NCBI RefSeq assembly: GCF_019443125.1
Contig: NZ_JAHYXK010000021.1
Coordinates: 1 to 53,188, forward strand
From: Pontibacter aydingkolensis
GTDB taxonomy: Bacteria; Bacteroidota; Bacteroidia; Cytophagales; Hymenobacteraceae
Length of the DNA stretch: 53,188 bases
Reading direction: 5' to 3'
In this document: piece after piece, positions 33,881-43,309 of the stretch
Numbering within the stretch: position 1 is the stretch's first letter
Layout of the letters: each line of letters starts with the position of its first letter
The notes under the pieces: model-generated
The model's input: only the letters and a program-made list of their open reading frames with translations
The model's database searches: none
What the model was told of the DNA's origin: nothing
Program-made: the position numbers and the translations under genes

Positions 33881-35365
33881 CTACTTTGTCTGCCGCTTAA
33901 AATAACTACCGAAGAAATAGAAAACCGGTATACCCAAACCTACAATTATAAAACCTGGCCAGGTATAAGTTGGCTTATAAATAAGCAAAATAAGGCAGAT
34001 AGCCGACGAAAGTATAACATACATAGCCGGAAGTATAGGATAACCGAATGCCTTGTAAGGGCGGTGAAGGTCTGGCCTGCGCACTCTAAGTATAAACACA
34101 CCGATGATGGTAAGTATATAAAAGAGCATAACGGCAAAGATCACATAGTCGAGCAGGTTGCCGTAGGTGCCTGAAAGGCAAAGCAGGCAGGCCCAGATGC
34201 ACTGCAGCCACAATGCTGCGGCAGGTACGCCATTCTTGTTCAATCGGCCTAGTCTCTCGAAAAACAGTCCGTCTTTGGCAATGGCATAGTATACACGCGC
34301 ACCCGAAAGTATAGCCCCGTTGTTACAGCCAAACGTAGAGATCATGATAAGTATAGCAATGGCTATAGTTGCCTCGTACCCGCCAATAACTTCTGCCACG
34401 GCTGTTGCCACCCGGTCATTATCAGCATAAGTAATGCCAAGGGCCATGGTATCGGCTCCGTTTGGGTCGCCGTTCATGGGTAGCACCAGCAAGTAAACCA
34501 GATTAATCAATAAATAAATACCTGTTACCAAAGCTGAGCCTATTACCATACTTAGCACGATGGTACGCTTTGGGTTCACAATTTCGTCGCCGGAAAAACC
34601 GATGTTGTTCCAGGAGTCAGCAGAGAACAAAGCGCCAACCATGGCAATACCCGCTGCCGAGAGCAAAGCCCAGCCTACAGGCGGCATCAGCTCTTCGCCG
34701 GCAGTAGAGGTAGAGACACCCCAGAAATCTGAGAAGTTGGCCTGAATAGCCGTGTCGTTTACGCCCATCAGAAAGCCGAAAAGTATAAGGCCGAAAAGCG
34801 CCACCAGTTTGGTGCTGCCAAAAATATTCTGGATAAGTTTGCCGCTTTTTACACCCCTTGAGTTAATGTAGGTAAGGTAAATGATGCTAAGTATGGCCAG
34901 TAACTGAACCGTGGTAAAATTGAAACCAGCAAAGCTGATAAGCACATTATTCTCACTAAACCATGGAAAGATAACACCTGTAAAACGCGCAAAGGCTACG
35001 GCAACAGCGGCAATTACTCCTGTCTGAATTACAAGAAAAAGAGTCCAGCCATACAGGAAAGCCACCATCTTGTTGTAAGCCTCTTTTAAGTATACGTACT
35101 GGCCGCCTACCTTCGGAAACATAGAGGATAGTTCGCCATAGCTGATAGCACCTACAATGGTTAAAAAGCCTGAGATTACCCAAACCAGCAGCATATAACC
35201 CGGCGAAACCATGGTGCGGGCAATGTCAGCGGTTACAATAAATATTCCGGAGCCGATCATTCCGCCTGTCACAATCATGATGGCGTCGAAAAGCTTTATT
35301 TCCCGTTTAAAACCGGTATCGGCTTCCCGTATTTTTGGGGGTACAGTAGTCTCTGTATTTTGCAT
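33881..35365 (-). CDS. APC family amino acid permease
   Basis: 494 residues with 12 predicted transmembrane helices. The first helix holds the substrate-binding 'IVTGGMIGSGIFIV', followed by 'YGELSSMFPKVGGQYVYLKEAYN', which is the conserved APC/LAT signature. 'FSADSWNNIGFSGDEIVNPKRT' matches transporters of the LAT-like branch. It is an amino acid or amine transporter; the exact substrate is open. A promoter is seen at 35383. Confidence 0.92.
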   Translation of the reverse strand: MQNTETTVPPKIREADTGFKREIKLFDAIMIVTGGMIGSGIFIVTADIARTMVSPGYMLLVWVISGFLTIVGAISYGELSSMFPKVGGQYVYLKEAYNKMVAFLYGWTLFLVIQTGVIAAVAVAFARFTGVIFPWFSENNVLISFAGFNFTTVQLLAILSIIYLTYINSRGVKSGKLIQNIFGSTKLVALFGLILFGFLMGVNDTAIQANFSDFWGVSTSTAGEELMPPVGWALLSAAGIAMVGALFSADSWNNIGFSGDEIVNPKRTIVLSMVIGSALVTGIYLLINLVYLLVLPMNGDPNGADTMALGITYADNDRVATAVAEVIGGYEATIAIAILIMISTFGCNNGAILSGARVYYAIAKDGLFFERLGRLNKNGVPAAALWLQCIWACLLCLSGTYGNLLDYVIFAVMLFYILTIIGVFILRVRRPDLHRPYKAFGYPILPAMYVILSSAICLILLIYKPTYTWPGFIIVGLGIPVFYFFGSYFKRQTK

Positions 35366-35382
35366 AAGTATGAAGTGGATAG

Positions 35383-35415
35383 CAAAACTAATTCTTTCGG
35401 CCCATTTTTTGGCAA
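35383..35415 (-). promoter_or_regulatory. Candidate promoter of the APC permease
   Basis: On the minus strand TTG (35413-35415), a 22-nt spacer and TAGTTTTG (35383-35390). The spacer is slightly longer than the consensus 19-21. Confidence 0.4.
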
Positions 35416-35612
35416 TTAACCTAAGGTTTAAGTAAATGTTCAGAATTCGGATTAGTTACTTGAAAGTATAAGCAGGTAACTTTTTAAATAAGTGCTATGT
35501 GAATTGCTGCAGAAAATTAACAGACGCTGCTAACTCAATTGTCTTAGGAGCAGAAGTATAGTAAGTATATTTGATCGCGTAATATGAGGCAGCGGTTTTA
35601 GATAACTGGGTA

Positions 35613-36098
35613 TCAGAATATGACAGTGGGCTCGTTTGGTTTAGCGTCCACGTTGCAGTTTTTCAGCCATTGCTTTGCATTGCGCCGGCTTAAAAAATTT
35701 TCCATTTGTATATTTGGTATGATTCGCAGGTATAAGTCTCTGGCCGATAGCCTACTAAACAGGTTGTGGGAATACACATGGGCAAAACATTTCAAACCTG
35801 CTTTCATCGCCTGCGGCAGCCATTCATACTCCAGCCAGTCGTTAGCTTCCTCCCAGTCGCCGCTTACTGCAGTTTTATCATTCAGTAGTTTGGGGTTGGG
35901 GTGCTTCCTTATCAGTTCGAGGTATACTTTGGCAGCCGTTACTACATCGTCGGCGGTGATATGGCCAAACCATTTGGCCTCTATGTAGGCTTTTTTAAGC
36001 GTAAACATCAGGAACACATCGCCTTGCTCATGCTTTAAAAGCACCGGGTGCGGCCAAATAGCCGCTATATCGCTGTATTCACAAAAGTATGTATTCAT
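35613..36098 (-). CDS. Hypothetical protein, STAS/SpoIIAA-like
   Basis: 161 residues from the ATG at 36098; a TTG 12 nt upstream is in frame. It has no signal. 'LKKAYIEAKWFGHITADDVVTAAKVYLELIRKHPNPKLLNDKTAVSGDWEEANDWLEYEWLPQAMKAGLKCFAHVYS' fits the small STAS/SpoIIAA-like domain, where a loop Asn/Asp (LLNDKT) precedes a helix; this fold call is from pattern only. Its C-terminal end is Arg/Asn-rich. Single gene. Confidence 0.55.
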   Translation of the reverse strand: MNTYFCEYSDIAAIWPHPVLLKHEQGDVFLMFTLKKAYIEAKWFGHITADDVVTAAKVYLELIRKHPNPKLLNDKTAVSGDWEEANDWLEYEWLPQAMKAGLKCFAHVYSHNLFSRLSARDLYLRIIPNIQMENFLSRRNAKQWLKNCNVDAKPNEPTVIF

Positions 36099-36351
36099 AA
36101 ATCGTAACAAGTATGAGGGTAATACAGGAGGGCTATTTTTCTTATATCACCTACTTATACGGTCAAATTTATATAATGTGGGGCTGCCTGATGTTAACAT
36201 TATACTTTAACCAGTTTGTACTCTAAAATGGCGAACATGAGAAAACTCAGATAAGACGCTGGTTAAAGTCAAAAGGGCAATAGGAGGGCTGTACTTGCCA
36301 AAGCAAGTGATTTAAATTGTAAGCATGTTAAACTGTAATTTCTTAAACCTG

Positions 36352-36732
36352 TTATTTCATAGTTACCCGAACAGCCTTTACATATCCCTGCACCGGCATG
36401 GACTCCAGTACATCTCCTTCAAACCATGCCTCAACCTCCTGCCCCTCACGCAACTGTTCCAGTTTCAGGTGTTTGCCTGATGTATTTTCTATAAGGGTAT
36501 TCTTGTCTATCCTGATATCGGCTTCTCTGTATGGGGCATCAATGCCTTCTATGGCTTTAACCAGCACAACAGCTTTCGAGTTTTCTGATTTCTCGGTAGT
36601 CTTTTTAATGTGTGAGATATAGCCATGCACATCAGGCAATGTGTCTGGCATGCGTTTCGGCTCATCGCCGCGGCAGCCTTCCAGCAAAAGAAGCAGCAGG
36701 GCAGAAAGTATAAACAGTACAGGTTTTTTCAT
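36352..36732 (-). CDS. DUF3221-like lipoprotein
   Basis: 126 residues. The lipobox LLLEGC (Cys near 20) gives a lipid anchor. The mature domain 'HGYISHIKKT...KAVVLVKAIEG...ADIRIDKNTLIEN...LREGQEVEAWFEGDVLESMPVQGYVKAVRV' is a small OB-like beta barrel of the DUF3221 kind. It starts 3 nt after the DUF2461 gene, so they share an operon. Confidence 0.7.
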   Translation of the reverse strand: MKKPVLFILSALLLLLLEGCRGDEPKRMPDTLPDVHGYISHIKKTTEKSENSKAVVLVKAIEGIDAPYREADIRIDKNTLIENTSGKHLKLEQLREGQEVEAWFEGDVLESMPVQGYVKAVRVTMK

Positions 36733-36735
36733 GTG

Positions 36736-37398
36736 CTATGAGGCTAGTGGTCGGTTTAAAAAATCGTGCAAAGGTTTTACGGTTCTATAAAGTTCTGGTA
36801 AACTATCCGGAAAGTCAGGCGCGCAGACCTCCTCGTCGGTAAAATAATGCAGCACCTGATAGCCGTTATACTTTATTAACTCAATGTTAGGGGCATCTTT
36901 GTTATAGCCTTTTGGGGCTGTTTTTCGCTGTTCTCCTCTTAATCCTACAAAAGCCTCTTTAAATTTCGTCTCAGCCAATATACTTTCCAGTTCGCCGGGG
37001 CTGTAGTCTATCTCCTGGCGTATCAGTTCCAGTTGTTTGGGTTTTGGTTGCCTGATGCCGCCTCCGGCCCTGCTTTTACCACCCGGCGAGAGCACGAGTA
37101 CATAATTGGCAAATGGTGAATGGCGCCCACCCGGCGATATTCCGGCTCCAAAATGGTCTTTATACGGCGGTTCTCCTTTTTTAGAGAAGTCGTTTTTATT
37201 GATCCTGAAAATGCACTCTCCGGGAGTAACCTTATTTAGCTGTGGGTCGATTAAGCGCAGGTCATCCAGCAGGTGTGCAGTTAATTTGTGAAACTCGCCT
37301 TTAGCCACAAGGTAACGCTCCCTGTTCTCGTCCATCCAAGATTTACTGTTGTTTTTCTGCAACTCATGCAAAAAGTCCAGGATCAGGCGTATGTTCAT
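36736..37398 (-). CDS. DUF2461 family protein
   Basis: 220 residues. 'LDFLHELQKNNSKSWMDENRERYLVAK', 'FRINKNDFSKKGEPPYKDHFGAGIS' and 'YYVL'-type 'ANYVLVLSPGGKSRAGGGI' match the DUF2461/TIGR02453 family, a cytosolic protein of unknown biochemical activity. The canonical 'RDxRFSKDKTPYK' appears as 'NKNDFSKKGEPPYK'. It is preceded by a 27-aa membrane peptide (7-nt gap) and followed by the DUF3221-like lipoprotein (3-nt gap). Confidence 0.88.
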   Translation of the reverse strand: MNIRLILDFLHELQKNNSKSWMDENRERYLVAKGEFHKLTAHLLDDLRLIDPQLNKVTPGECIFRINKNDFSKKGEPPYKDHFGAGISPGGRHSPFANYVLVLSPGGKSRAGGGIRQPKPKQLELIRQEIDYSPGELESILAETKFKEAFVGLRGEQRKTAPKGYNKDAPNIELIKYNGYQVLHYFTDEEVCAPDFPDSLPELYRTVKPLHDFLNRPLAS

Positions 37399-37405
37399 GA
37401 ATACT

Positions 37406-37489
37406 TTAGTGCTTCGGTGTCTTAGACTTTATCCAGATAGCGCCAATAATAAGAACAATTACAAGTATAATGATTATAAAGATTGTCAT
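37406..37489 (-). CDS. 27-aa single-helix membrane peptide
   Basis: The ATG at 37487-37489 opens a frame starting MTIFIIIILVIVLIIGAIWI, followed by the basic tail KSKTPKH and TAA at 37406. The uninterrupted Ile/Val/Leu stretch with a positively charged end is typical of small bacterial membrane peptides. It ends 7 nt before the DUF2461 start on the same strand and begins after a terminator (37532), so it has its own transcription unit start. One AAGTATA lies inside it. It is too short for most gene callers. Confidence 0.5.
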   Translation of the reverse strand: MTIFIIIILVIVLIIGAIWIKSKTPKH

Positions 37490-37531
37490 TGGAATGTGTA
37501 CTTTGATACATATACTTGTACTAAAAAAAAC

Positions 37532-37564
37532 AGCCCTTGTTGCAAAAGTATGTCAACAAGGGCT
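37532..37564. terminator. Bidirectional terminator, 11-bp stem
   Basis: AGCCCTTGTTG (37532-37542) pairs with CAACAAGGGCT (37554-37564), with an A run on the left side that is a T run for the minus strand. Confidence 0.8.
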
Positions 37565-37585
37565 ATCGGCATGGAGCAAGTATGA

Positions 37586-38281
37586 TCAGGCTACGCGTAG
37601 TATCGTATCGTCTTGTATGGCTTTGCGAATACTATCTTCCGAGATGTAATGCGAAAGGAAGTCTCCCTTGCGACAAACATTCGTACGGGGCTCCTGTATT
37701 AACACAACTTTAGATCTTTTGCCAACAGTGATCACACCAATGCCGCGGCGCTGGCATAATTTTAAAAAGTAGTTAGCCAGGCTGTTGTTTCTGAAAATAA
37801 GGCTGCTTATCGATAAACCGAGCCACTGTTCGTTGGCCTGATGCTTTTTTAGTTCATCAACAAGGGTATTGATATTGCGCTTAAGATAAGCCTTGCTCAA
37901 ATAAGTATGAAGCACAAAGCCAACTGCAGCCACACAAAAAGTAAGGGCAAAACCTGAAAGGCCAATATTAAACTGCAGGCTTAAATAGCTACCCAGCGCA
38001 AGCAGCAGAACAGGTGTGACAAACCTTAATTTGCTCAGGCCGTCTTTTTTGTAAGTAGTTAAAAGCGCAGCCAGGCGATTGGCGTTTTTAAAAGTCACCG
38101 TAGCCAGAAAAAGTATATTGTCAGGATGCTTAAATGCAAACAGCCCTTCTACTTCTACACCTTGTTTGCTTTTCTCCGCTCTACCTATTAACACATTCTT
38201 AGCGCCCTGCTGAGAAGTATAATAACCTTTAAGGTAATCGAACGCGAAATCTTCTATCTTGCTTTCCTGAGGGTTAGGCAT
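37586..38281 (-). CDS. Hypothetical membrane protein with two helices
   Basis: 231 residues. The N-terminal part (1-85) is soluble ('VLIGRAEKSKQGVEVEGLFAFKHPDNILFLATVTFKN'). Two adjacent transmembrane helices lie at about 88-125, and a C-terminal soluble part ends in 'VIQEPRT' type strands and 'ISEDSIRKAIQDDTILRVA'. The soluble halves together could form a nuclease-like or sensor domain split by a hairpin, but no conserved catalytic motif is visible to me. Single gene with its own terminator. Confidence 0.55.
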   Translation of the reverse strand: MPNPQESKIEDFAFDYLKGYYTSQQGAKNVLIGRAEKSKQGVEVEGLFAFKHPDNILFLATVTFKNANRLAALLTTYKKDGLSKLRFVTPVLLLALGSYLSLQFNIGLSGFALTFCVAAVGFVLHTYLSKAYLKRNINTLVDELKKHQANEQWLGLSISSLIFRNNSLANYFLKLCQRRGIGVITVGKRSKVVLIQEPRTNVCRKGDFLSHYISEDSIRKAIQDDTILRVA

Positions 38282-38727
38282 ACCACATTAGCTTAAATAG
38301 TGTTTATTAAAAAGGGCGGTATCAAAAAGTGGCTCAACCATCCGTACGAATATTAAATGATATGTTGCCAGTTAAAACTTGTTAATTAAGAAGTAGTGCT
38401 GATGATCAGTATAATAAGCACTACCCGAGTACTACAAACATAAATACATATAAATATATTTCCTATAATATTCAGAGAATTATTGTACTAATTTTCTGTT
38501 TTTAATTTTAAGGATTAATCAAAATCCTATGTTTAACAACCGTATTCCAAATATTTGAAATACGCTTTATTAAAAAAAAAGATTATGTACCGCTAATGAT
38601 ATACAATATTGTTGTTTGTCTGCTATAGTAGACTTTCTGTCTTAGCACAAAGTTTGCGGGTTTACTTGATATGTTTATTTGCTTAGCTTTACACTAGCTA
38701 TTTGATGGTTATGCGAAACACGATACT
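38282..38727. other. AT-rich divergent intergenic region, 446 nt
   Basis: Strongly AT-rich with runs of A and T. I see no open frame, hairpin or AAGTATA heptamer, and no clear consensus promoter, though promoters for both neighbours must lie here. TAGCTTTA at 38684 is a near match to a -7 box. Confidence 0.5.
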
Positions 38728-41271
38728 ATGAAAAATGTTACGTTGGCGCTAAGATGCGTTTTTTTGGCTATTACTCTATGGGTTTGCAATCAATTTGCTC
38801 AGGCCCAGGCACCTGCCAAGCCATCAGCCGCAAAAATTTTACAAGATATTAAAAAGCTTAACGTGCTGGGTTCAGTGCTGTATGTAGCTGCACACCCCGA
38901 CGATGAGAATACCCGCCTGATTGCTTACATGGCGAACGAAAAGCTATACAATACCGGCTATCTTTCTGCCACACGCGGCGACGGGGGCCAAAACCTGATA
39001 GGCCCTGAAATAAGCGAAAACCTCGGCATTATCCGCACACAGGAGTTGTTACAGGCACGCCGCACCGATGGCGGACACCAATTCTTTACCCGCGCCAACG
39101 ATTTCGGTTATTCCAAAGACTCCAAAGAGACGTTTAATATCTGGGACAAGGAGCAGGTGCTGGCCGATATGGTATGGGTTATCCGGAAGTTCAGGCCTGA
39201 TGTAATGATCACACGCTTTCCGCCAGACGAACGCGCCGGACATGGCCAGCATGCAGCCTCTGCTATTCTTGCCGAAGAGGCTTTTGAGGTGGCAGCTAAC
39301 CCGAATCGCTTTCCGGAGCAGTTAAAGTATGTGAAAGTATGGCAACCAAAACGTCTGCTCTGGAATACCGGAGTTTGGTCTTTTGGAAGCCAGGCCGAGT
39401 TTGAAAAATTTGTAGACCAGCTGCTAAAAGTAGATGTGGGTGGATACAATCCGCTATTAGGTAAATCGTATGGCGAAGTGGCCGCCGAAAGCCGTAGCAT
39501 GCATAAAAGCCAGGGCTTTGGCGCAGCAAGCAGCCGCGGCACTTCTCTTGAATACCTGCAGCACACCAAAGGCGAGAAAGCCGGCAAAGAACTTTTTGAA
39601 GGTATAAATACCACATGGGCACGTGTAAAAGGCGGCGATAAAGTTGAGAAAATAATCCAGAAAGCAATTGATGCTTACAAACCCACGCAACCGGCTACTG
39701 TTGTTCCTACCCTGATCGAGGCAAAAAAAGAACTCGCCAAACTACCTGAGAGCCACTGGAAAAAAGTGAAGACGGAAGAGTTACAAGAAGTAATAAAAGC
39801 AGCATTGGGTTTATACTTAGAGGCTACGGCTGCAGATTATTCTTCGGCGCCCGGTGAAGCCGTGCAGGTGCAGGTAGAGGCCGTAAACCGCTCTGCAGTA
39901 CCGGTAACGCTAAAAAGTGTGAGGTATACTTTTGCAGCTAAAGACACCACTTTGAACAAACAACTGCAGCGTAACGAGCCGCTGAAGTATGGCATATCAG
40001 TAACGTTGCCTGCTGCTATGCAAGCCTCACAGCCTTACTGGCTGCGTAAGCCAGGCACGCTGGGTCTGTTTGCTGTTGCAGAGCAGCAGCAGGTAGGCAA
40101 GCCCGAAAACGACCCTGCCGCAGAGGTGGCTTTTAACTTAACTATCGCCGGTGAGCCGATGCTGTTTACTGTGCCGGTAGTGTATAAGCGCACCGACCCT
40201 GTAGAAGGTGAAGTATACCGGCCATTTGTGGTAACGCCTCCTGTGTTTGTGAACGTGGCCGAGAAAGTATACATGTTTGCCAACGGGGAGCCAAAGCAAG
40301 TGCAGGTGCGAGTAAAATCCGGCAAAGCAGATGTAAACGGCATGTTAAAGCTGGACTTGCCCAAAAGCTGGAAAGCAGAGCCTGCCTCTGTACCGTTTAA
40401 CCTTAAAGCGAAGGGGGCTGAGCAGAATTTTACCTTCACAGTTCACGCTCCACAAACTCAGCAGGATGCAGTACTTAAGGCGATTGCAACTGTAGATGGC
40501 AAAAACTATTCACAGGGCCTAAATGAAATAAATTACAACCATATACCTGCCCAAACTACCTTTCCGGAGGCAAGTGCCAGAATCGTAAAGCTGGACCTGA
40601 AGAAGAAAGGCCAGAAGGTAGCTTATATAATGGGAGCCGGCGACGATGTACCGGTTAGTTTGCAGCAGATTGGATATGATGTGACTGTATTAAAAGATGA
40701 GAACATACGCCTGAACTACCTGCAGCAGTTCGAAGCTATTATACTTGGTGTGCGGGCTTATAATACCGTTGATCGCCTGAAATATCACCAGCCAACCTTG
40801 CTGGAGTATGTGAAAAACGGCGGTAACCTGATTGTGCAGTATAACACCAACCACAGCCTGGTGCTGCCAAACGTTGGCCCTTATCCACTAAAGCTATCCC
40901 GCGACAGAGTAACAGTAGAGGAGGCTGAAGTTCGTTTCCTGGAGCCAAACCACCCGGTACTGAACACGCCAAACAAGATCACACCAAAAGATTTTGAAGG
41001 ATGGGTGCAGGAGCGGGGTTTATACTTCCCGAACGAGTGGAGCAAAGAGTATACGGCTATACTTTCGTCTAACGACCCTGGTGAGCCTGCCCGAAACGGA
41101 GGTTTGTTGGTGGCAAAGTATGGCAAAGGCCACTACATTTACACCGGCTACTCCTGGTTTAGAGAGCTGCCGGCTGGTGTGCCGGGCGCCTATCGCTTGT
41201 TTGCCAACATGATCTCGCTGGGAAAGAGCAATGAAGCAGGTGGCGGTAAAGCTCAGAATGCGGTAAATTAA
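38728..41271 (+). CDS. Secreted PIG-L family deacetylase with C-terminal ThuA-like domain
   Basis: 847 residues. The signal peptide ends in FAQAQA. The PIG-L (LmbE) domain (about 45-300) has 'AAHPDDENTRL' (His56, Asp59 zinc ligands), 'YLSATRGDGGQNLIG', 'IRTQELLQARR' and 'GHGQHAASA' (His172/His175), the metal site of N-acetylglucosaminyl deacetylases. A middle beta-rich region (about 350-610) is followed by a class I amidotransferase/ThuA-like domain (about 620-840, 'VAYIMGAGDDVPVSLQQIGYDV', 'LEYVKNGGNLIVQYNT'). It probably deacetylates an amino sugar outside the cytoplasm. It lies 178 nt upstream of the symporter pair. Confidence 0.92.
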   Translation: MKNVTLALRCVFLAITLWVCNQFAQAQAPAKPSAAKILQDIKKLNVLGSVLYVAAHPDDENTRLIAYMANEKLYNTGYLSATRGDGGQNLIGPEISENLGIIRTQELLQARRTDGGHQFFTRANDFGYSKDSKETFNIWDKEQVLADMVWVIRKFRPDVMITRFPPDERAGHGQHAASAILAEEAFEVAANPNRFPEQLKYVKVWQPKRLLWNTGVWSFGSQAEFEKFVDQLLKVDVGGYNPLLGKSYGEVAAESRSMHKSQGFGAASSRGTSLEYLQHTKGEKAGKELFEGINTTWARVKGGDKVEKIIQKAIDAYKPTQPATVVPTLIEAKKELAKLPESHWKKVKTEELQEVIKAALGLYLEATAADYSSAPGEAVQVQVEAVNRSAVPVTLKSVRYTFAAKDTTLNKQLQRNEPLKYGISVTLPAAMQASQPYWLRKPGTLGLFAVAEQQQVGKPENDPAAEVAFNLTIAGEPMLFTVPVVYKRTDPVEGEVYRPFVVTPPVFVNVAEKVYMFANGEPKQVQVRVKSGKADVNGMLKLDLPKSWKAEPASVPFNLKAKGAEQNFTFTVHAPQTQQDAVLKAIATVDGKNYSQGLNEINYNHIPAQTTFPEASARIVKLDLKKKGQKVAYIMGAGDDVPVSLQQIGYDVTVLKDENIRLNYLQQFEAIILGVRAYNTVDRLKYHQPTLLEYVKNGGNLIVQYNTNHSLVLPNVGPYPLKLSRDRVTVEEAEVRFLEPNHPVLNTPNKITPKDFEGWVQERGLYFPNEWSKEYTAILSSNDPGEPARNGGLLVAKYGKGHYIYTGYSWFRELPAGVPGAYRLFANMISLGKSNEAGGGKAQNAVN

Positions 41272-41449
41272 TTATTTAGACGAAAAGCGTATCCCGCAGC
41301 ACGTATCATGATTTTTAGATAATTTGGCATAACACCATCTGACAAAGGGGATATATTTTATGAATGGAATTTCTAAGAAGCCCTTTGTTACAAAGTCGTG
41401 ATACTTGATACCTGCTACGAGATACGTAAATTGTCAAGAAACAATAACT

Positions 41450-41596
41450 ATGAAAGACACACACCCTGTCGATGAAGAGGCACCTATTTCGAAGCCACCT
41501 TTTTTCAAAAGCTGGGCAGGCATGTATTGGCTGGTGCTGGGTAACCTCGCATTCCTGATCATCCTTTTTTACATCCTTACTAAAATTTACGAATGA
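41450..41596 (+). CDS. Small membrane subunit preceding SSS symporter, 48 aa
   Basis: 48 residues from the ATG at 41450 (MKDTHPVDEEAP, a Pro-rich stretch, then one transmembrane helix 'WLVLGNLAFLIILFYILTKI'). Its stop overlaps the symporter start as ATGA (41593-41596), which indicates translational coupling. By analogy with DUF485/DUF4212 small subunits that accompany acetate/solute SSS transporters, it is likely an accessory subunit; the sequence family itself is not recognised. Confidence 0.7.
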   Translation: MKDTHPVDEEAPISKPPFFKSWAGMYWLVLGNLAFLIILFYILTKIYE

Positions 41597-43296
41597 AGCC
41601 ATTAGACTGGATCGTGCTGCTGGGCACGCTGGGCTTTATCGTGATCTACGGAGTCTGGAAAACACGTGGTAGCAAAGACATAGAAGGTTACCTGAAAGGC
41701 GACAACAGCATGAAATGGTGGACCATCGGTTTATCCATTATGGCTACGCAAGCTAGTGCTATTACTTTTCTTTCCACACCTGGGCAGGCTTATGAAGATG
41801 GGATGCGCTTCGTGCAGTTCTATTTCGGTTTGCCGATTGCGATGGTTATTATCTCCATAACAGTAATCCCGATCTTCTACAAGCTCAATGTATTTACGGC
41901 CTATGAGTTCCTTGAGAACCGCTTCGACCTGAAAACCCGTTCGCTGGCTGCCTTCCTGTTTTTGGTACAGCGTGGCCTGGCGGCAGGTATCACTATCTAT
42001 GCGCCTGCTATTATACTTTCTACTATGCTGGGCTGGAGCCTTACCATTACCAACCTGCTTATCGGTATTCTGGTGATCATCTATACCATGTCGGGTGGCA
42101 CGAAAGCGGTAAGCGTAACTCAGAAACAGCAGATGGCCGTTATGATGGGTGGGATGATCATTGCCGGTATTATGGTGGTGAGTTACCTGCCTGCCAACGT
42201 TAGTTTCGGAGATGCCGTGGCAGTAGCCGGTAAAATGGGCAAGATGAATATAGTGGATTTTTCTTTTGACTGGGATGACCGCTATAACTTCTGGTCAGGC
42301 ATGACGGGGGGCTTGTTCCTGGCACTGTCATACTTTGGCACCGACCAAAGCCAGGTAGCGCGTTATTTGGGTGGAAAATCAATAGGAGAGAGCCGGTTGG
42401 GGTTAATCTTCAATGGTTTGCTGAAGATACCTATGCAGTTTCTGATCCTGTTTATCGGGGTGATGGTGTTTGTGTTTTACCAGTTTAACCAGCCGCCAGT
42501 GTTTTTTAACGATGCAGCCAAAAGCAAAGTATACGGCACCGCCTACGAGGGAGAGCTTAGGGAGCTAGAGGCAAAGCATACGTCATTATTTGAGCAAAAG
42601 CAGCAGGCTGTACAAAGTATGGTAACAGCCCTTAAAGCTGATGATGAAACGGCTGTAAATGCTGCGCAGGCAGAGGTAACCGCACTTGCAGCAGCCGGAA
42701 AAGGTGTGCGTGAAGAAGTAAAAGGCCTTATCAAAAAAGCAGCACCCGATGCAGAAACCAAAGATACCGATTACGTTTTCATTTCCTTTATCATGAAGTA
42801 CCTGCCAACAGGCCTTATCGGTTTGTTGCTGGCTGTCATCTTTTCTGCGGCTATGTCGTCTACAGCATCCGAATTAAATGCACTGGCCTCTACCACAGTG
42901 ATAGATATCTACAAACGATCTGTAAAACAAAACGGCGATGCTACGCATTACCTCAATGCCTCCAAAATGTTCACCGTTGCCTGGGGCCTTATCGCCATAC
43001 TTTTTGCCACCTATGCTTCTTTGCTGGATAACCTGATCCAGGCAGTAAACATTATCGGCTCTATTTTCTACGGCACTATACTAGGGATTTTCCTGGTGGC
43101 ATTTTACTTTAAAAGTATAAAGGGCAACGCGGTTTTCTTTGCAGCGCTGATAGCCGAAGCTGTTGTGCTTTACTGCCACTACTTCACCGATATTGCTTTT
43201 CTGTGGTTTAATGTGATCGGCTGTGTTTGTGTGATTGTGTTTGGGTTTATACTTCAGGGATTGATAGGAACTAGGAATTTTAGAATTAAGGGTTAA
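41593..43296 (+). CDS. SSS family sodium:solute symporter
   Basis: 567 residues with about 13 transmembrane helices. 'GLSIMATQASAITFLSTPGQAYEDGM' is the TM1 sodium/substrate signature and 'SYFGTDQSQVARYLGGKS' a further conserved segment. 'IFSAAMSSTASELNALASTTVIDIYKR' is the C-terminal SSS motif. A 90-residue charged, Ala/Glu-rich insert (about 310-395) lies between two helices and looks like a coiled-coil cytosolic loop. It starts inside the stop of the 48-aa membrane peptide. The upstream PIG-L deacetylase suggests a sugar or sugar-derived substrate (inference). Confidence 0.93.
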   Translation: MKPLDWIVLLGTLGFIVIYGVWKTRGSKDIEGYLKGDNSMKWWTIGLSIMATQASAITFLSTPGQAYEDGMRFVQFYFGLPIAMVIISITVIPIFYKLNVFTAYEFLENRFDLKTRSLAAFLFLVQRGLAAGITIYAPAIILSTMLGWSLTITNLLIGILVIIYTMSGGTKAVSVTQKQQMAVMMGGMIIAGIMVVSYLPANVSFGDAVAVAGKMGKMNIVDFSFDWDDRYNFWSGMTGGLFLALSYFGTDQSQVARYLGGKSIGESRLGLIFNGLLKIPMQFLILFIGVMVFVFYQFNQPPVFFNDAAKSKVYGTAYEGELRELEAKHTSLFEQKQQAVQSMVTALKADDETAVNAAQAEVTALAAAGKGVREEVKGLIKKAAPDAETKDTDYVFISFIMKYLPTGLIGLLLAVIFSAAMSSTASELNALASTTVIDIYKRSVKQNGDATHYLNASKMFTVAWGLIAILFATYASLLDNLIQAVNIIGSIFYGTILGIFLVAFYFKSIKGNAVFFAALIAEAVVLYCHYFTDIAFLWFNVIGCVCVIVFGFILQGLIGTRNFRIKG

Positions 43297-43309
43297 ATAG
43301 GATTCCTGA

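Noticed and set aside
37349..37585. 78-codon plus-strand frame over the 27-aa peptide and terminator
   Set aside because: Runs through the terminator hairpin and the start of DUF2461; Asn/Tyr/Cys-rich noise.
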